A program made the position numbers and the translations under genes. Shown here piece by piece: positions 37,604 to 46,633 of a stretch of 64,000 nucleotides of DNA; position 1 is the first letter of the stretch; the number at the start of each line of letters is the position of its first letter. The DNA comes from SAR324 cluster bacterium (GTDB lineage: Bacteria > SAR324 > XYD2-FULL-50-16): positions 1 to 64,000 of the forward strand of contig JANQGX010000090.1 in assembly GCA_028282885.1 (NCBI GenBank), read 5' to 3'. The notes beneath the pieces were generated by a model, which was not told where the DNA came from, made no database searches, and was given only the letters and a program-made list of their open reading frames with translations.

Positions 37604-38197
37604 TTGAAAGCATTTTTTAAACCTAACGGGATACGATTCCTTCTTGTCTGTTTGTTTCTGTTAAGTCCAAACCTGAGGGCCGACACTCTAATTGTTACGG
37701 ATCAAAAAACCGGTTTGAAATGGATAAAAGAAGAAGTGGAGGCAATGACCTGGTCAAGTGCCATGAACTATTGTGACACCTTGCAGGTCTCCGGTTATTC
37801 GGATTGGAGGTTGCCCAGTATCGAAGAGCTTAAGACTTCTTATGCCATCAGGGATACCTTTCCCGGATTTCCGGATGAAGATGACGCTTACTACTGGTCT
37901 TCCACCGTTAACAAAGACTATGCGGACTACGCTCACGGGATGTATGCGGAAGGAGGTTATCCCTTTGACGACGGACATAAAGATTCAAGATATCTTGTCC
38001 GTTGCGTGAGAAATAAGCTTAAGGCTTTCTGTGTCAGCGGAAATTGTAAAAACGGATATGGCGTTTTCCTTTTTGCCAATGGTGATAAATACGAAGGACG
38101 CTGGAAGAATGGCAAAAGACATGGTTACGGAGTTTATACCTGGTCCGGCGGAAAGCAATACCAGGGAGAATTTAGGGATAACAGAAGAGTTAAATAG
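37604..38197 (+). CDS. Exported DUF1566 (Lcl) domain protein with MORN repeats
   Basis: The start is a TTG at 37604, fixed by an AGGAG site 8-9 bases upstream and by the signal peptide that follows (MKAFFKPNGIRFLLVCLFLL... ending LRADT); a frame start at 37502 has neither. Residues ~30-140 are a DUF1566/Lcl-like domain (DQKTGLKWIKEE, MTWSSAMNYCD, YSDWRLPSIEELKTSY, YYWSSTV, LVRCVRN). Residues ~145-195 contain two MORN repeats (GVFLFANGDKYEGRWKNGKR and GVYTWSGGKQYQGEF). Both modules occur in surface or membrane-associated proteins. Function unknown. Confidence 0.78.
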   Translation: MKAFFKPNGIRFLLVCLFLLSPNLRADTLIVTDQKTGLKWIKEEVEAMTWSSAMNYCDTLQVSGYSDWRLPSIEELKTSYAIRDTFPGFPDEDDAYYWSSTVNKDYADYAHGMYAEGGYPFDDGHKDSRYLVRCVRNKLKAFCVSGNCKNGYGVFLFANGDKYEGRWKNGKRHGYGVYTWSGGKQYQGEFRDNRRVK

Positions 38198-38350
38198 TTG
38201 ATAAGCGGACAACACTATCTGTAACCAACACCAATAAAACAAATTATTTGCCGTAGTCTCTTTTTCCCCATATGATAATAGGCAAAGACGCTGAAAAAAC
38301 GGCTGAAGATTTCAGTCTCACCTCATGATTTGATTAAAGGAAACCCTCTT

Positions 38351-39322
38351 TTGAGTAAGAAAAAACTCGAACAGTTTTACGAGCAATTCTCCGGTGAGGA
38401 CCAGGTGCTAATCCCTATTATAGCGGATCCGGATGCCATTGCCTGCGCCATGGCCGTCAAGAGATTGTTATGGCGTAAAACCGCAGGGGTCACCATATCC
38501 AACATCAACACTATCAAACGTCCCGACAACCTCTCCCTGGTCAGCCTGCTGACGGTAAATCTTGTCCCCTTCAAGGATATTGATCCTGAAAAATTCAGCA
38601 GGGTTGTCCTGGTGGATGCCCAGCCGGACCACAATCCCGTTTTGGCTCGATTAAAGCCGGATGTGGTTATTGATCACCATCCGGATTCGGGATATGAGCC
38701 TGTCTACAGGGATATCCGCCCGAAATACGGAGCCACAGCCAGTATTCTTTTCGAATATTTGCGAGCGGCGAATATCAAACCGTCAATAAGGTTGGCTACG
38801 GCGCTCTACTACGCCATTCGTACGGATACGGATAATTTCAACCGCAAGGCGATCTATGAAGATGTCAGGGCTTTTCAACACCTGTTTCCCCTGGCCAATA
38901 TCCAGGCGGTTCGCAAGATAGAAGCAGCGGAAATGCGACCGGGATTTCTGAAGTATTTCCAGACAGCTATCGAGAACCGCAAGAAGCGAAAAACCTGGCT
39001 ATTCTCTCACCTGGGAACCGTTCCCAGTCCCGATGTTTGTGTAATTATCGCCGATTTTTTCCTGAAAGTGGACGACGTCAACTGGAGTATCATCTCCGGT
39101 ATCAACGGCAAAAAGCTTTATATTATCTTCCGAAGTTTCGGGTATCGTAGTAATGCGGGCAGGGTTGTGCAGAAGAGCTTTGGCGAACTCGGTTCTGCCG
39201 GAGGGCACAAAAGCGCAGCCCGGGCGGAAATCCCGCTGGCCAATATCAAGGACTTGGTGGACTGTCAAAACGATAAAAAGCTGGGCAACTGGATTGTAAA
39301 CCAGATCACGAAAAAGAGGTAG
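38351..39322 (+). CDS. DHH-family phosphoesterase (NrnA/RecJ-like)
   Basis: About 323 residues. The DHH superfamily pattern is present: IIADPDAIACAMAVKRLL (motif I, with DPDAIA in place of HxDxD), VDAQPDHNP (motif II) and the hallmark VIDHHPDSGYE (motif III). YYAIRTDTDNF and a DHHA1-type GSAGGHKSAARAE close the domain. NrnA-type members degrade short oligoribonucleotides or cyclic dinucleotide products. Motif I lacks the usual His, which could change metal binding. I start at the TTG at 38351, behind AAGGA; a TTG at 38330 is possible. Confidence 0.82.
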   Translation: MSKKKLEQFYEQFSGEDQVLIPIIADPDAIACAMAVKRLLWRKTAGVTISNINTIKRPDNLSLVSLLTVNLVPFKDIDPEKFSRVVLVDAQPDHNPVLARLKPDVVIDHHPDSGYEPVYRDIRPKYGATASILFEYLRAANIKPSIRLATALYYAIRTDTDNFNRKAIYEDVRAFQHLFPLANIQAVRKIEAAEMRPGFLKYFQTAIENRKKRKTWLFSHLGTVPSPDVCVIIADFFLKVDDVNWSIISGINGKKLYIIFRSFGYRSNAGRVVQKSFGELGSAGGHKSAARAEIPLANIKDLVDCQNDKKLGNWIVNQITKKR

Positions 39323-39335
39323 GGCAGGCGATCCC

Positions 39336-39947
39336 ATGATTGAATTTCTGACCATCGGGATAACCCTAGGCCTGTCGGCTGGCCTGGCTCCCGGCCCCCT
39401 CCTGACTCTCGTTATTTCTGAGACCCTCAAACATGATATCAAAGCCGGGATCAAAGTTGCACTGGCGCCAATCATAACCGATTCTCCCATTGCCCTGCTC
39501 ACCCTTTTCATTTTTACCAGCCTGTCCCAACATTTGGAAATCCTGGGAGTCATCTCCATCGCAGGAGGATTCCTTATTCTGCAGATGGCGATTCAGAATT
39601 TGAGGGTCAAAGGAGTTAAGGCGGAGATCAAGGAAAAAGAGACCGATTCCATGCTGAAGGGGATCCTGGTGAATTTTCTCAGCCCCCATCCTTACCTGTT
39701 TTGGATAAGCGTTGGCTCACCTATCGTCACCAGGGCGGCAGAAACCGGCCTGGCAGCGGCTTTCGGTTTTGTTGCCTGTCTTTATGGGTTATTGGTCGGA
39801 TCTAAAATAGCGGTGGCCGTGTTGGTGGGAAAATCCAGGGAACTTCTTTCCGGCAGGATTTACATTTACATCATGAGATTTTTGGGGCTGGTATTAATTG
39901 TCCTGGCTATCATGCTATTCCGGGAAGGGATTGGGTTATTGAGTTGA
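39336..39947 (+). CDS. LysE-family amino-acid/metabolite exporter
   Basis: 203 residues with about six hydrophobic helices. The first helix carries the LysE/RhtB signature GLSAGLAPGPLLTLVISETL. A central NFLSPHPYLFWISVG matches the family's NPxxxLF/W motif. It starts 14 bases after the DHH gene stop and is probably co-transcribed with it. The substrate cannot be read. Confidence 0.85.
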   Translation: MIEFLTIGITLGLSAGLAPGPLLTLVISETLKHDIKAGIKVALAPIITDSPIALLTLFIFTSLSQHLEILGVISIAGGFLILQMAIQNLRVKGVKAEIKEKETDSMLKGILVNFLSPHPYLFWISVGSPIVTRAAETGLAAAFGFVACLYGLLVGSKIAVAVLVGKSRELLSGRIYIYIMRFLGLVLIVLAIMLFREGIGLLS

Positions 39948-40091
39948 ATGATAATCGCCGGATTTCAAGTTGAGCATATCTGCTCGATTCATCGCCCTTT
40001 AGCAAAGGATGTGCTTTCAGATTTTTCTCCTCCGCGAGACACCCTCACGATAACCGGTGATCCAAGATGGTTCTTAATTCTGAAACCCGCA

Positions 40092-40730
40092 CTAGAACAG
40101 GGTTATCTCCGGTTTACCCGACTCCCGGATTTCAATCAAAGCGCCTTTCCCTTTCATTCCCACACTGCAATTGACCACCTTGGTATCTCCAAGGTTTGAT
40201 ACACCGTAATCTTCGTGAATATGACCGCAGATCAGGACTTTTGGTTTGGTTTCCTCGACCAGCATTCTGAGTTGACCGCTTCCTGCATGGAATTTACCCG
40301 CAACCCTGTCCTGGAACCCCCTGGGCGGTGTATGGGTCACCAGAACCTGTTCCGAAGTGATTTGTGGTTTTACTCCCTTTAAAAATGATTTTTCCCTTAA
40401 CCTGATTTTTGAAGCAAAAGGAAGTAGCACTGTCCCGTCAATTCCCATAAAGGCGACACCATTGAATCGTGTCTCATTAAGATGAAGATCGGTGATGTTC
40501 TTCTGTTTGAGCATTTCCCGCTTTGCCTTAAACCGGTCTGAATTGCCGGTGACGATCAAAACCGGCAGTTCCAGCCTGGCAAGTTCGCCTAAAAAAGCCG
40601 AAGTGCCAAAAAGTCCGACCAAATCTCCGGCCAGGACCAAAACATCAGCTCCGTGTTCATCAATTCGTTCCTTTATCTGCTGAAGTCTGTTAATCCTCCC
40701 GTGCAGATCCGCTGCGGCTACAATCTTCAC
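40092..40730 (-). CDS. Calcineurin-like metallophosphoesterase (YfcE-type)
   Basis: 212 residues with all five metal-binding blocks: DLHG (residues 8-11), GDLVG, GNSD, VTHTPP and GHIHEDYG. Length and lack of signal peptide place it among small cytoplasmic phosphodiesterases acting on nucleotides or phosphate esters. Confidence 0.88.
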   Translation of the reverse strand: MKIVAAADLHGRINRLQQIKERIDEHGADVLVLAGDLVGLFGTSAFLGELARLELPVLIVTGNSDRFKAKREMLKQKNITDLHLNETRFNGVAFMGIDGTVLLPFASKIRLREKSFLKGVKPQITSEQVLVTHTPPRGFQDRVAGKFHAGSGQLRMLVEETKPKVLICGHIHEDYGVSNLGDTKVVNCSVGMKGKGALIEIRESGKPEITLF

Positions 40731-41115
40731 TTTCTCCCTCCGGATTTCGGTCCCTTAAACTGGATTTTCGAAGGATCAGTTTTCCTGGTTCCGGTTCAAA
40801 TTCGAGAAGCATTCATTCAGTCTGATGGTAAAATCCCGGAATTCTAATATCCCTGATCGGGTTTGTCCATCCCAATCATCAACGTCAGGGCGCCCAGGGC
40901 GATATATAAAGCGTTGTAGTGTCAGCGTTTTTATTTTTCGCACGTTAGATCAAATCCGGAATAGAGATGAGGTCGATTAATGAATCCAAGTAATTTATTC
41001 GATTAATGTGAAGAATATATTGACATTCTGCCTCCATAAGAAAAAAATATTACTCATTTGAATCATCCTCATTTGTTGTTTAATCCATTCCATAACTTCG
41101 TCCAAGGAGAGTGAT
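40731..41115. promoter_or_regulatory. Region upstream of the BMP transporter operon
   Basis: About 385 bases with no gene. A TTGACA at 41020-41025 followed by AT-rich sequence (AATATTAC near 41046-41053) could be the promoter of the BMP operon, but the spacing is not ideal. A GGAGAG site lies just before the bmpA-like ATG. Confidence 0.35.
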
Positions 41116-42267
41116 ATGCGCTTAATCAGTAGAATTCTTGCGGTTTCCCTGTTTTTGATGTTCTGTAGCGGGCAGGTTCTGGCCAAGAACAAGCTCAAGG
41201 CGGGCTTTATCTATGTCGGGCCTATTGGGGACTATGGTTGGTCCCATGCCCACGATGTCGGCAGAAAGTACGCCCATGACAAACTTCCCTGGCTGGAATC
41301 GGTTTTTATCGAATCCGTAGCCGAGTCCGATTCAACCCGGATTATCGATCGCTTCGTCCAGGAAGAGAAAGTAGACGTTGTTTTTACCACCAGCTTCGGT
41401 TACATGAATGATACGATCAAAGCCGGAATGAAGTACCCCGATACCCATTTTATGCACTGCTCCGGATTCAAGCAGTCCAAGAATGTTGGGACCTATTTTG
41501 CAGATCTGTATCAAATGTATTATCTGAACGGATTGATGGCTGGCGCCCTGACCAAATCCAACAAAATCGGATATGTGGCCGCTTTCCCGATTCCTGAACT
41601 GATTCGCCATATCGACGCTTATGCGCTTGGTATCAGGGCAGTAAATCCGAAAGCAGAAGTTCATGTTCGCTGGATCTACGCCTGGTACGGACCGGACAAA
41701 GCCAAGGAAGCAGCAGAAGCGTTGATCGCCGAAGGTGTTGACGTGCTGGCATTCACCGAGGATACCCCTGCAGTCATTGAAGTTGGCCAGGAGCATACCG
41801 AAAAGGGCAAGCAGATTTACACCTTCAGTCACTACAGTCCCATGCAAGCTTACGGTGTTGACTCTGTCGTATCCGGACAGCTCGTGGATTGGGGTATTAT
41901 GTATGTTAAAATTCTGAAAAGCCTGAAAGACGGAACCTGGAATAACAAAGACATGTGGTGGCTGGCAGCAGAGGACGCCGCGATTCTCGGCGGAACCTTT
42001 GACGAGATTATCAACAAGAAGTTTATCCCGGATCTGAAAGCAGTCAAGGTAAATACCCCTGATCTTGGCAAACAATCCGTTTATGACCTGGTTGTGAAGC
42101 GCTATGACCAAATGAAGCAGGGCGTTGAGGTTTTTGATCCTTTTGTTGGCCCTATCTATGATAACCAGGGCAACCTCAAGATCAAAAAGGGAGCCAGGGC
42201 TTCCAAAGGTGATCTCCTGAGTATCATGTATTATGTTGACGGTGTTGTTGGCAGCATCCCGAAATAG
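41116..42267 (+). CDS. BMP-family ABC transporter substrate-binding protein
   Basis: 383 residues with a cleavable Sec signal (MRLISRILAVSLFLMFCSGQ, ending LAK) and no lipobox cysteine. The mature part follows the Bmp/PnrA family: GFIYVGPIGDYGWSHAHDVG, VFTTSFGYMNDTI, GTYFADLYQMYYLNGLMAGA and GVDVLAFTEDTPAVIEVG. Family members bind purine nucleosides or related compounds. It is the first gene of a complete importer; a terminator-like hairpin (42325-42366) separates it from the ATPase gene, which should favour high receptor levels. Confidence 0.9.
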   Translation: MRLISRILAVSLFLMFCSGQVLAKNKLKAGFIYVGPIGDYGWSHAHDVGRKYAHDKLPWLESVFIESVAESDSTRIIDRFVQEEKVDVVFTTSFGYMNDTIKAGMKYPDTHFMHCSGFKQSKNVGTYFADLYQMYYLNGLMAGALTKSNKIGYVAAFPIPELIRHIDAYALGIRAVNPKAEVHVRWIYAWYGPDKAKEAAEALIAEGVDVLAFTEDTPAVIEVGQEHTEKGKQIYTFSHYSPMQAYGVDSVVSGQLVDWGIMYVKILKSLKDGTWNNKDMWWLAAEDAAILGGTFDEIINKKFIPDLKAVKVNTPDLGKQSVYDLVVKRYDQMKQGVEVFDPFVGPIYDNQGNLKIKKGARASKGDLLSIMYYVDGVVGSIPK

Positions 42268-42324
42268 CAAGTCTTTGCAATGAATATGACTATGGAGATC
42301 CCGTGGTCATATATTTGATTTTTT

Positions 42325-42366
42325 AAAGCTTTGTCGATCGAATTTGAATCGGCAAAGCTTTTTTGT
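42325..42366 (+). terminator. Terminator-like hairpin after the BMP receptor gene
   Basis: A 14-bp stem (AAAGCTTTGTCGAT with ATCGGCAAAGCTTT, one G-U pair) closes a 9-base loop and runs into a T-run. Its place inside the transporter unit suggests partial termination. Confidence 0.75.
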
Positions 42367-42549
42367 TTCTTGGAAAGACATTTTCAAGTAGGATGCGTTT
42401 TACGCTATGAATCCGGAGCTTTGATTAAATCGAAGGACAGAACCTGGTTTAGTTGAAATACGTGGACAGAGAGCAACGCTTTATCGATACCGCAGACTGA
42501 AAAACATCCGAATGAATTACTTCTCCCTACCTGTGCTGTCAAGGAGGCT

Positions 42550-44064
42550 ATGAGAAAAATCGAACAGCTTGAAATGGCTGGTATTACCAAACTCTTTCAT
42601 GGTGTGCCCGCCAACAAAGACATCAACCTCAGCATCAGATCCGGTGAGATTCTGGGACTGCTCGGTGAAAATGGGGCCGGCAAAACCACCCTGATGAATA
42701 TTCTCTATGGTCTTTATCAGCCGGACGCCGGCCAGGTTCTGATCAATGGAAAACCGGTCAGGATCAGCTCCCCCCAGGAATCAAAAATGCACGGGATCGG
42801 GATGGTTCATCAGCACTTTATGCTGATCGAAAGCCACAGCGCCATGGAAAACATCTGCCTGGGTTACGATGCGGCCCCCCTGGTATTTCCTAAAGCAAAA
42901 CTGAAGAGGCAGATCATCGAGTTCAGCAGAAAGTTCAATTTCGATGTTGATCTGGACAAACCCATCTGGCAGTTGTCAGCCGGCGAACAGCAACGTGTTG
43001 AAATCATCAAAGCCCTGTTCAACGGAGCCGATCTGTTGATTCTTGATGAACCCACCTCGGTGTTGACGCCCCAGGAAATCAAAGAGCTATTTGTCATTCT
43101 CAATAAAATGAAGGATGAGGGCCACCTGATTATCCTGATCAGTCACAAGCTGGATGAAATCATGGAACTGTGTGACCGGGTCACGGTGTTGCAGAAAGGA
43201 GCAATTGTCGGAGACGCCGAAACGAAGGATGTCGACAAAAAGATTCTGGCCAGAATGATGATCGGGCGTGATGTCATCTTCAATATCGAACGAGAGGAGA
43301 TTCCCTCAAGTGACCGGGTCTTGAGTGTTGATAAGGTTGTGGTCACCAGCGACAAGGGAATTCCCGTGGTCTCCAATATCTCGTTTGATTTATACAGAAA
43401 TGAAATATTCGGAATTGCCGGTGTCTCGGGTAACGGTCAGAAAGAGCTGGTTGAAGCAATCACCGGATTGCGCAAGATCGAATCGGGCAGTATCGTCCTG
43501 GATGACCAGGAAATCAGTAATCTCTCACCCAGGGCGATATATGATAAAGGGATCTCCCATGTTCCGGAAGAACGCATCAAATTCGGAATTGCTCCCGGGC
43601 TGTTCCTTTATGAAAATGCGATTCTTAAGCAACATCACCTCAAGAAGTTTGCCAGCAGGCTGTCCCTGGCCTATAACACCGTTAAGGACCATACCAGGGG
43701 ATTGATCGAATCCTTCCAGGTTCACGCTCCCGGAATCAGTATCCCCACAAAGAACCTCTCCGGTGGGAATATTCAAAAACTGATTCTGGGACGGGAAATA
43801 GATGACAATCCACCGGTCCTGGTTGCTTCCCATCCCACATACGGTCTCGATGTAGGTGCTACGGAATATCTGCGCAAGCAGCTACTCAAAAGACGAAAGG
43901 AAGGAGGCGCGGTGCTGCTGGTTTCGGAAGATCTTGAAGAGATTTTTGAGTTGTGCGACCGGGTTGCGGTGATCTTCAAAGGAGAATTCATGGGCGTCCT
44001 CAAAGCGGATGATCCCAAGCTGTGCGATATCGGGCTGATGATGGCCGGATCACTTAGAATATAA
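42550..44064 (+). CDS. BMP-type ABC transporter ATPase, duplicated
   Basis: 504 residues with two ATPase domains, as in RbsA/YufO proteins. The first has Walker A GENGAGKTT (about 37-45), signature LSAGEQQRVEIIKAL and Walker B LLILDEPTS. The second has a degenerate P-loop (GVSGNGQKEL near 296) and signature LSGGNIQKLILGREI, with PPVLVASHPTYGLDVGA in place of a normal Walker B, again usual for the family. It powers uptake through the two permeases that follow. Confidence 0.92.
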   Translation: MRKIEQLEMAGITKLFHGVPANKDINLSIRSGEILGLLGENGAGKTTLMNILYGLYQPDAGQVLINGKPVRISSPQESKMHGIGMVHQHFMLIESHSAMENICLGYDAAPLVFPKAKLKRQIIEFSRKFNFDVDLDKPIWQLSAGEQQRVEIIKALFNGADLLILDEPTSVLTPQEIKELFVILNKMKDEGHLIILISHKLDEIMELCDRVTVLQKGAIVGDAETKDVDKKILARMMIGRDVIFNIEREEIPSSDRVLSVDKVVVTSDKGIPVVSNISFDLYRNEIFGIAGVSGNGQKELVEAITGLRKIESGSIVLDDQEISNLSPRAIYDKGISHVPEERIKFGIAPGLFLYENAILKQHHLKKFASRLSLAYNTVKDHTRGLIESFQVHAPGISIPTKNLSGGNIQKLILGREIDDNPPVLVASHPTYGLDVGATEYLRKQLLKRRKEGGAVLLVSEDLEEIFELCDRVAVIFKGEFMGVLKADDPKLCDIGLMMAGSLRI

Positions 44065-44130
44065 CCGAATACTTATTGGTAAAACTTGCCCAGATAACAT
44101 CTCTTACTGGATAAACTCAAGACTCAAATT

Positions 44131-45210
44131 ATGCTACGTCTAAAAGTCAGCGACCGACAGGAGATCACCACACTTCATTCTTTTTTAACCCTGGTTTTCT
44201 CCATTGTTACCGGCATGCTCGCTATCAGCTTGATATTTCTGATCTCGGGAGCTAATCCCCTCTACGCTTTTGCCAAGATCTTCACCGGCTCCTTTGGCAG
44301 TATCTATGGGATCAAGGAGACCATTACCAAGGCGATCCCGCTGATCCTGATTGGTGCCGGTCTGGCCGTCGCCTACAAAGCCAAGTTTTGGAATATCGGG
44401 GCGGAGGGACAGTTGTTGCTGGGGGCGATCTTTGGTACCTGGGTGGGGCTCAACCTGGGAGAATCCCTTCCCTTCTATATCATTGTCCCCTTGATGTTTC
44501 TGGCCGGTTTCATCGGCGGTGGCTTGCTGGGAGCAATACCCGCAATCCTGAAGATCAGGTATTCCGTAAATGAAGTGATCTCCACCCTGATGTTGAATTA
44601 TATTTGCGCAGAATTCCTGACCTTTCTTATAGTGGGACCCTGGAAAGGGAAAACCAAATTCGGTTTTCCCTATACCGACGATCTTCCGGAATCCGCTATC
44701 CTTGGTGTTATCTCGGGAACCCGGATTCACTATTTCACCCTGATACTGGGAATTCTATCCGTACTCTTTCTCGGATTCCTGCTCTTTAAAACAAGATTTG
44801 GATACGAAGTCAGGGTCATTGGTGAAAATCCCAATGCAGCCAAGTATGCAGGGATCAGCTTTTTTCGGACCCTGCTGATTGTCATGATAATCAGCGGCGG
44901 AATGGCCGGTTTAGCCGGTGTTGGTGAAGTTGCCGGAATTCATCACTATCTTAGTTACCCCGCCTCCATCTCTTCGGGATATGGATTCACGGCAATTATT
45001 GTGGCCTGGCTGGCCAAACTCAATCCGATCTATGTCATCATCTCCGGTCTCTTCTTTGCCGGTATCCTGGTGGGAGGCGATGCAATCCAGATCTCTCTTA
45101 ATCTTCCGGCAGCGACCGTTTTTGTATTCAACGGGACCCTGCTGGTATTCCTGATTATGGGGGATTACTTTCTGAAACACAGGGTTAAACTGCAGTGGTC
45201 AAGGACTTAA
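44131..45210 (+). CDS. BMP-type ABC transporter permease 1
   Basis: 359 residues and about nine membrane helices. It carries the YufP-type signature AYKAKFWNIGAEGQLLLGAI (about 82-101), GLLGAIPAILKIRYSVNEVI and VIGENPNAAKYAGIS. It pairs with the next gene to form the membrane channel. Confidence 0.9.
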   Translation: MLRLKVSDRQEITTLHSFLTLVFSIVTGMLAISLIFLISGANPLYAFAKIFTGSFGSIYGIKETITKAIPLILIGAGLAVAYKAKFWNIGAEGQLLLGAIFGTWVGLNLGESLPFYIIVPLMFLAGFIGGGLLGAIPAILKIRYSVNEVISTLMLNYICAEFLTFLIVGPWKGKTKFGFPYTDDLPESAILGVISGTRIHYFTLILGILSVLFLGFLLFKTRFGYEVRVIGENPNAAKYAGISFFRTLLIVMIISGGMAGLAGVGEVAGIHHYLSYPASISSGYGFTAIIVAWLAKLNPIYVIISGLFFAGILVGGDAIQISLNLPAATVFVFNGTLLVFLIMGDYFLKHRVKLQWSRT

Positions 45211-45214
45211 ATTT

Positions 45215-46135
45215 ATGGAAGAGATAATCGTATCGGTTTTACAGAGAACTTTGGTGGCCGGAACTCCACTATTACTGGGAACTATCGGGGAGGTACTCTG
45301 CGAACGCTCCGGTATCCTCAACCTGGGGGTTGAAGGGGTCATGTCCATGGGGGCAGTTACCGCTTTTATCGTCACCTTTGCCACCGGCAGTCCCTGGTTG
45401 GGATTGGCGGTCGCGATTCTGGCCGGTATGCTTATTTCGATCGTTCATGCCTTTGCCTCTGTTACCCTGCAATCCAACCAGGTGGTCTCCGGATTGGCGC
45501 TGACCATGCTCGGTCTGGGTATCTCCGGTTTGCTGGGAAAACCCTATATTGGCACACCGCTGTCGGTAAAAATGAATACCCTGCCCATTCCCGGTTTGGT
45601 GGATATCCCCTATATCGGTCGTATCTTTTTTGACCAAAGCCCTTTTTTCTATATGGCGATGGTGCTGGCCTTTATTGCATGGTTTATACTGGTCCACACT
45701 TCGCTGGGAATCAAAATCCGTTCAACCGGTGAAAACCCCAGGGCAACCGAAACCCAGGGCGTCAATGTATCCCTGGTTAAGTATCTCTGCGTGATCATCG
45801 GCGGGGGATTCTCGGGGATGGCCGGAGCCAATCTCTCCATCTCCTACAGTAAATCCTGGATCGAGGGGATGACGGCCGGCAGGGGCTGGATTGTGGTAGC
45901 TCTAACCATCTTCGCCCTCTGGAATCCGACCCGTGCCGTCATAGGGGCATTTCTCTTTGGCGGGATATTCGTTCTGCAGTACCTCATCCAACCTTTCGGT
46001 ATCTCGCCCAATCTCCTGGCCATGCTGCCCTATCTTGCCACCCTGGTTGTGTTGGTGGCTATCGGTATGCGGGACAGCAATAAGCTTAACGCACCGGCTA
46101 TGCTGGGTGAACCCTACAAACGCGGCGAACGGTAG
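45215..46135 (+). CDS. BMP-type ABC transporter permease 2
   Basis: 306 residues and about eight helices. The YufQ-type signature CERSGILNLGVEGVMSMGAV lies at about 29-48, with IRSTGENPRATETQGVNV and AGANLSISYSKSWIEGMTAG further on. It lies 4 bases after permease 1 and ends just before the operon's terminator. Confidence 0.9.
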   Translation: MEEIIVSVLQRTLVAGTPLLLGTIGEVLCERSGILNLGVEGVMSMGAVTAFIVTFATGSPWLGLAVAILAGMLISIVHAFASVTLQSNQVVSGLALTMLGLGISGLLGKPYIGTPLSVKMNTLPIPGLVDIPYIGRIFFDQSPFFYMAMVLAFIAWFILVHTSLGIKIRSTGENPRATETQGVNVSLVKYLCVIIGGGFSGMAGANLSISYSKSWIEGMTAGRGWIVVALTIFALWNPTRAVIGAFLFGGIFVLQYLIQPFGISPNLLAMLPYLATLVVLVAIGMRDSNKLNAPAMLGEPYKRGER

Positions 46136-46190
46136 AAATAAGGGGGCAAGACTTGTTTTCAAAACAGGTTTTGTCCCCTTATTTCATTTT
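46136..46190 (+). terminator. Rho-independent terminator of the BMP transporter operon
   Basis: Outer arms AAATAAGGGG and CCCCTTATTT form a long stem, continued inside by GCAAGACTTGTTTTC against AAAACAGGTTTTGT with mismatches. A T-rich tail follows. It begins within the stop codon region of permease 2. Confidence 0.85.
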
Positions 46191-46250
46191 ATCCTGTCAC
46201 CATCCCTCGTTCAACCAAACAAAATCCTGACCCGTCAAGTAACCATTACT

Positions 46251-46294
46251 ATTTTGGTCTAAAAATGTAACCGGTTACATTTTTAGACCAAAAT
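46251..46294. promoter_or_regulatory. Perfect 44-bp palindrome with LacI-type core
   Basis: The two 22-base halves are exact inverted repeats. The core TGTAACCGGTTACA has the central CG and symmetry of LacI-family operators and matches the core TGTAAACGGTTACA in the lacI promoter at 46552-46565. It lies 340 bases upstream of the lacI start and 67 bases after the terminator stem. It could be a second (looping) operator or a bidirectional terminator-like hairpin. Confidence 0.7.
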
Positions 46295-46520
46295 TAAACC
46301 CGGACAATATTCTGGTAAGTTTTTCTTGGGAAAGGGCGCTGCAAGATTGCGTTCGGATTCTTGATGATTTATTTCCTCTTGTGTAAATTACTGTAAACAG
46401 AGGCTTTAGAAGTGTCTGAATTTGACGTTGAGAGATAAAACGACAGGATTTTTGAGGAGTGGAAACCCAATTATAACCGGAATGTATCATCATTGTTAGA
46501 GAAGGATTCTATTTTTTTGG

Positions 46521-46549
46521 TTGACAAATCGACGTCTCTACCATTAAAT
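46521..46549 (+). promoter_or_regulatory. Sigma-70-type promoter of the lacI gene
   Basis: A perfect -35 TTGACA (46521-46526), 17 bases of spacer, then TTAAAT (46544-46549) as -10. The LacI-type operator begins 2 bases downstream, so a bound repressor would block this promoter. Confidence 0.7.
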
Positions 46550-46550
46550 A

Positions 46551-46566
46551 ATGTAAACGGTTACAT
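46551..46566. promoter_or_regulatory. LacI-family operator in the lacI promoter
   Basis: ATGTAAACGGTTACAT is a near-perfect palindrome with a central CG, as LacI/PurR/CcpA-type regulators recognise. Its place over the likely transcription start suggests autoregulation by the gene that follows. Confidence 0.72.
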
Positions 46567-46633
46567 TTATAAACTTCAACTTTACTCTTAAATCATAAAT
46601 ATAAAGCAGTTAATCAATGGTACCGAGCACATC

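Noticed and set aside
41332..42270. 312-codon frame antisense to the BMP receptor gene
   Set aside because: Fully contained opposite a well-supported gene; no signal or motif in the product.
44185..45697. Antisense frames of 141-181 codons under the BMP permease genes
   Set aside because: Charged low-complexity products typical of the reverse strand of membrane-protein genes.
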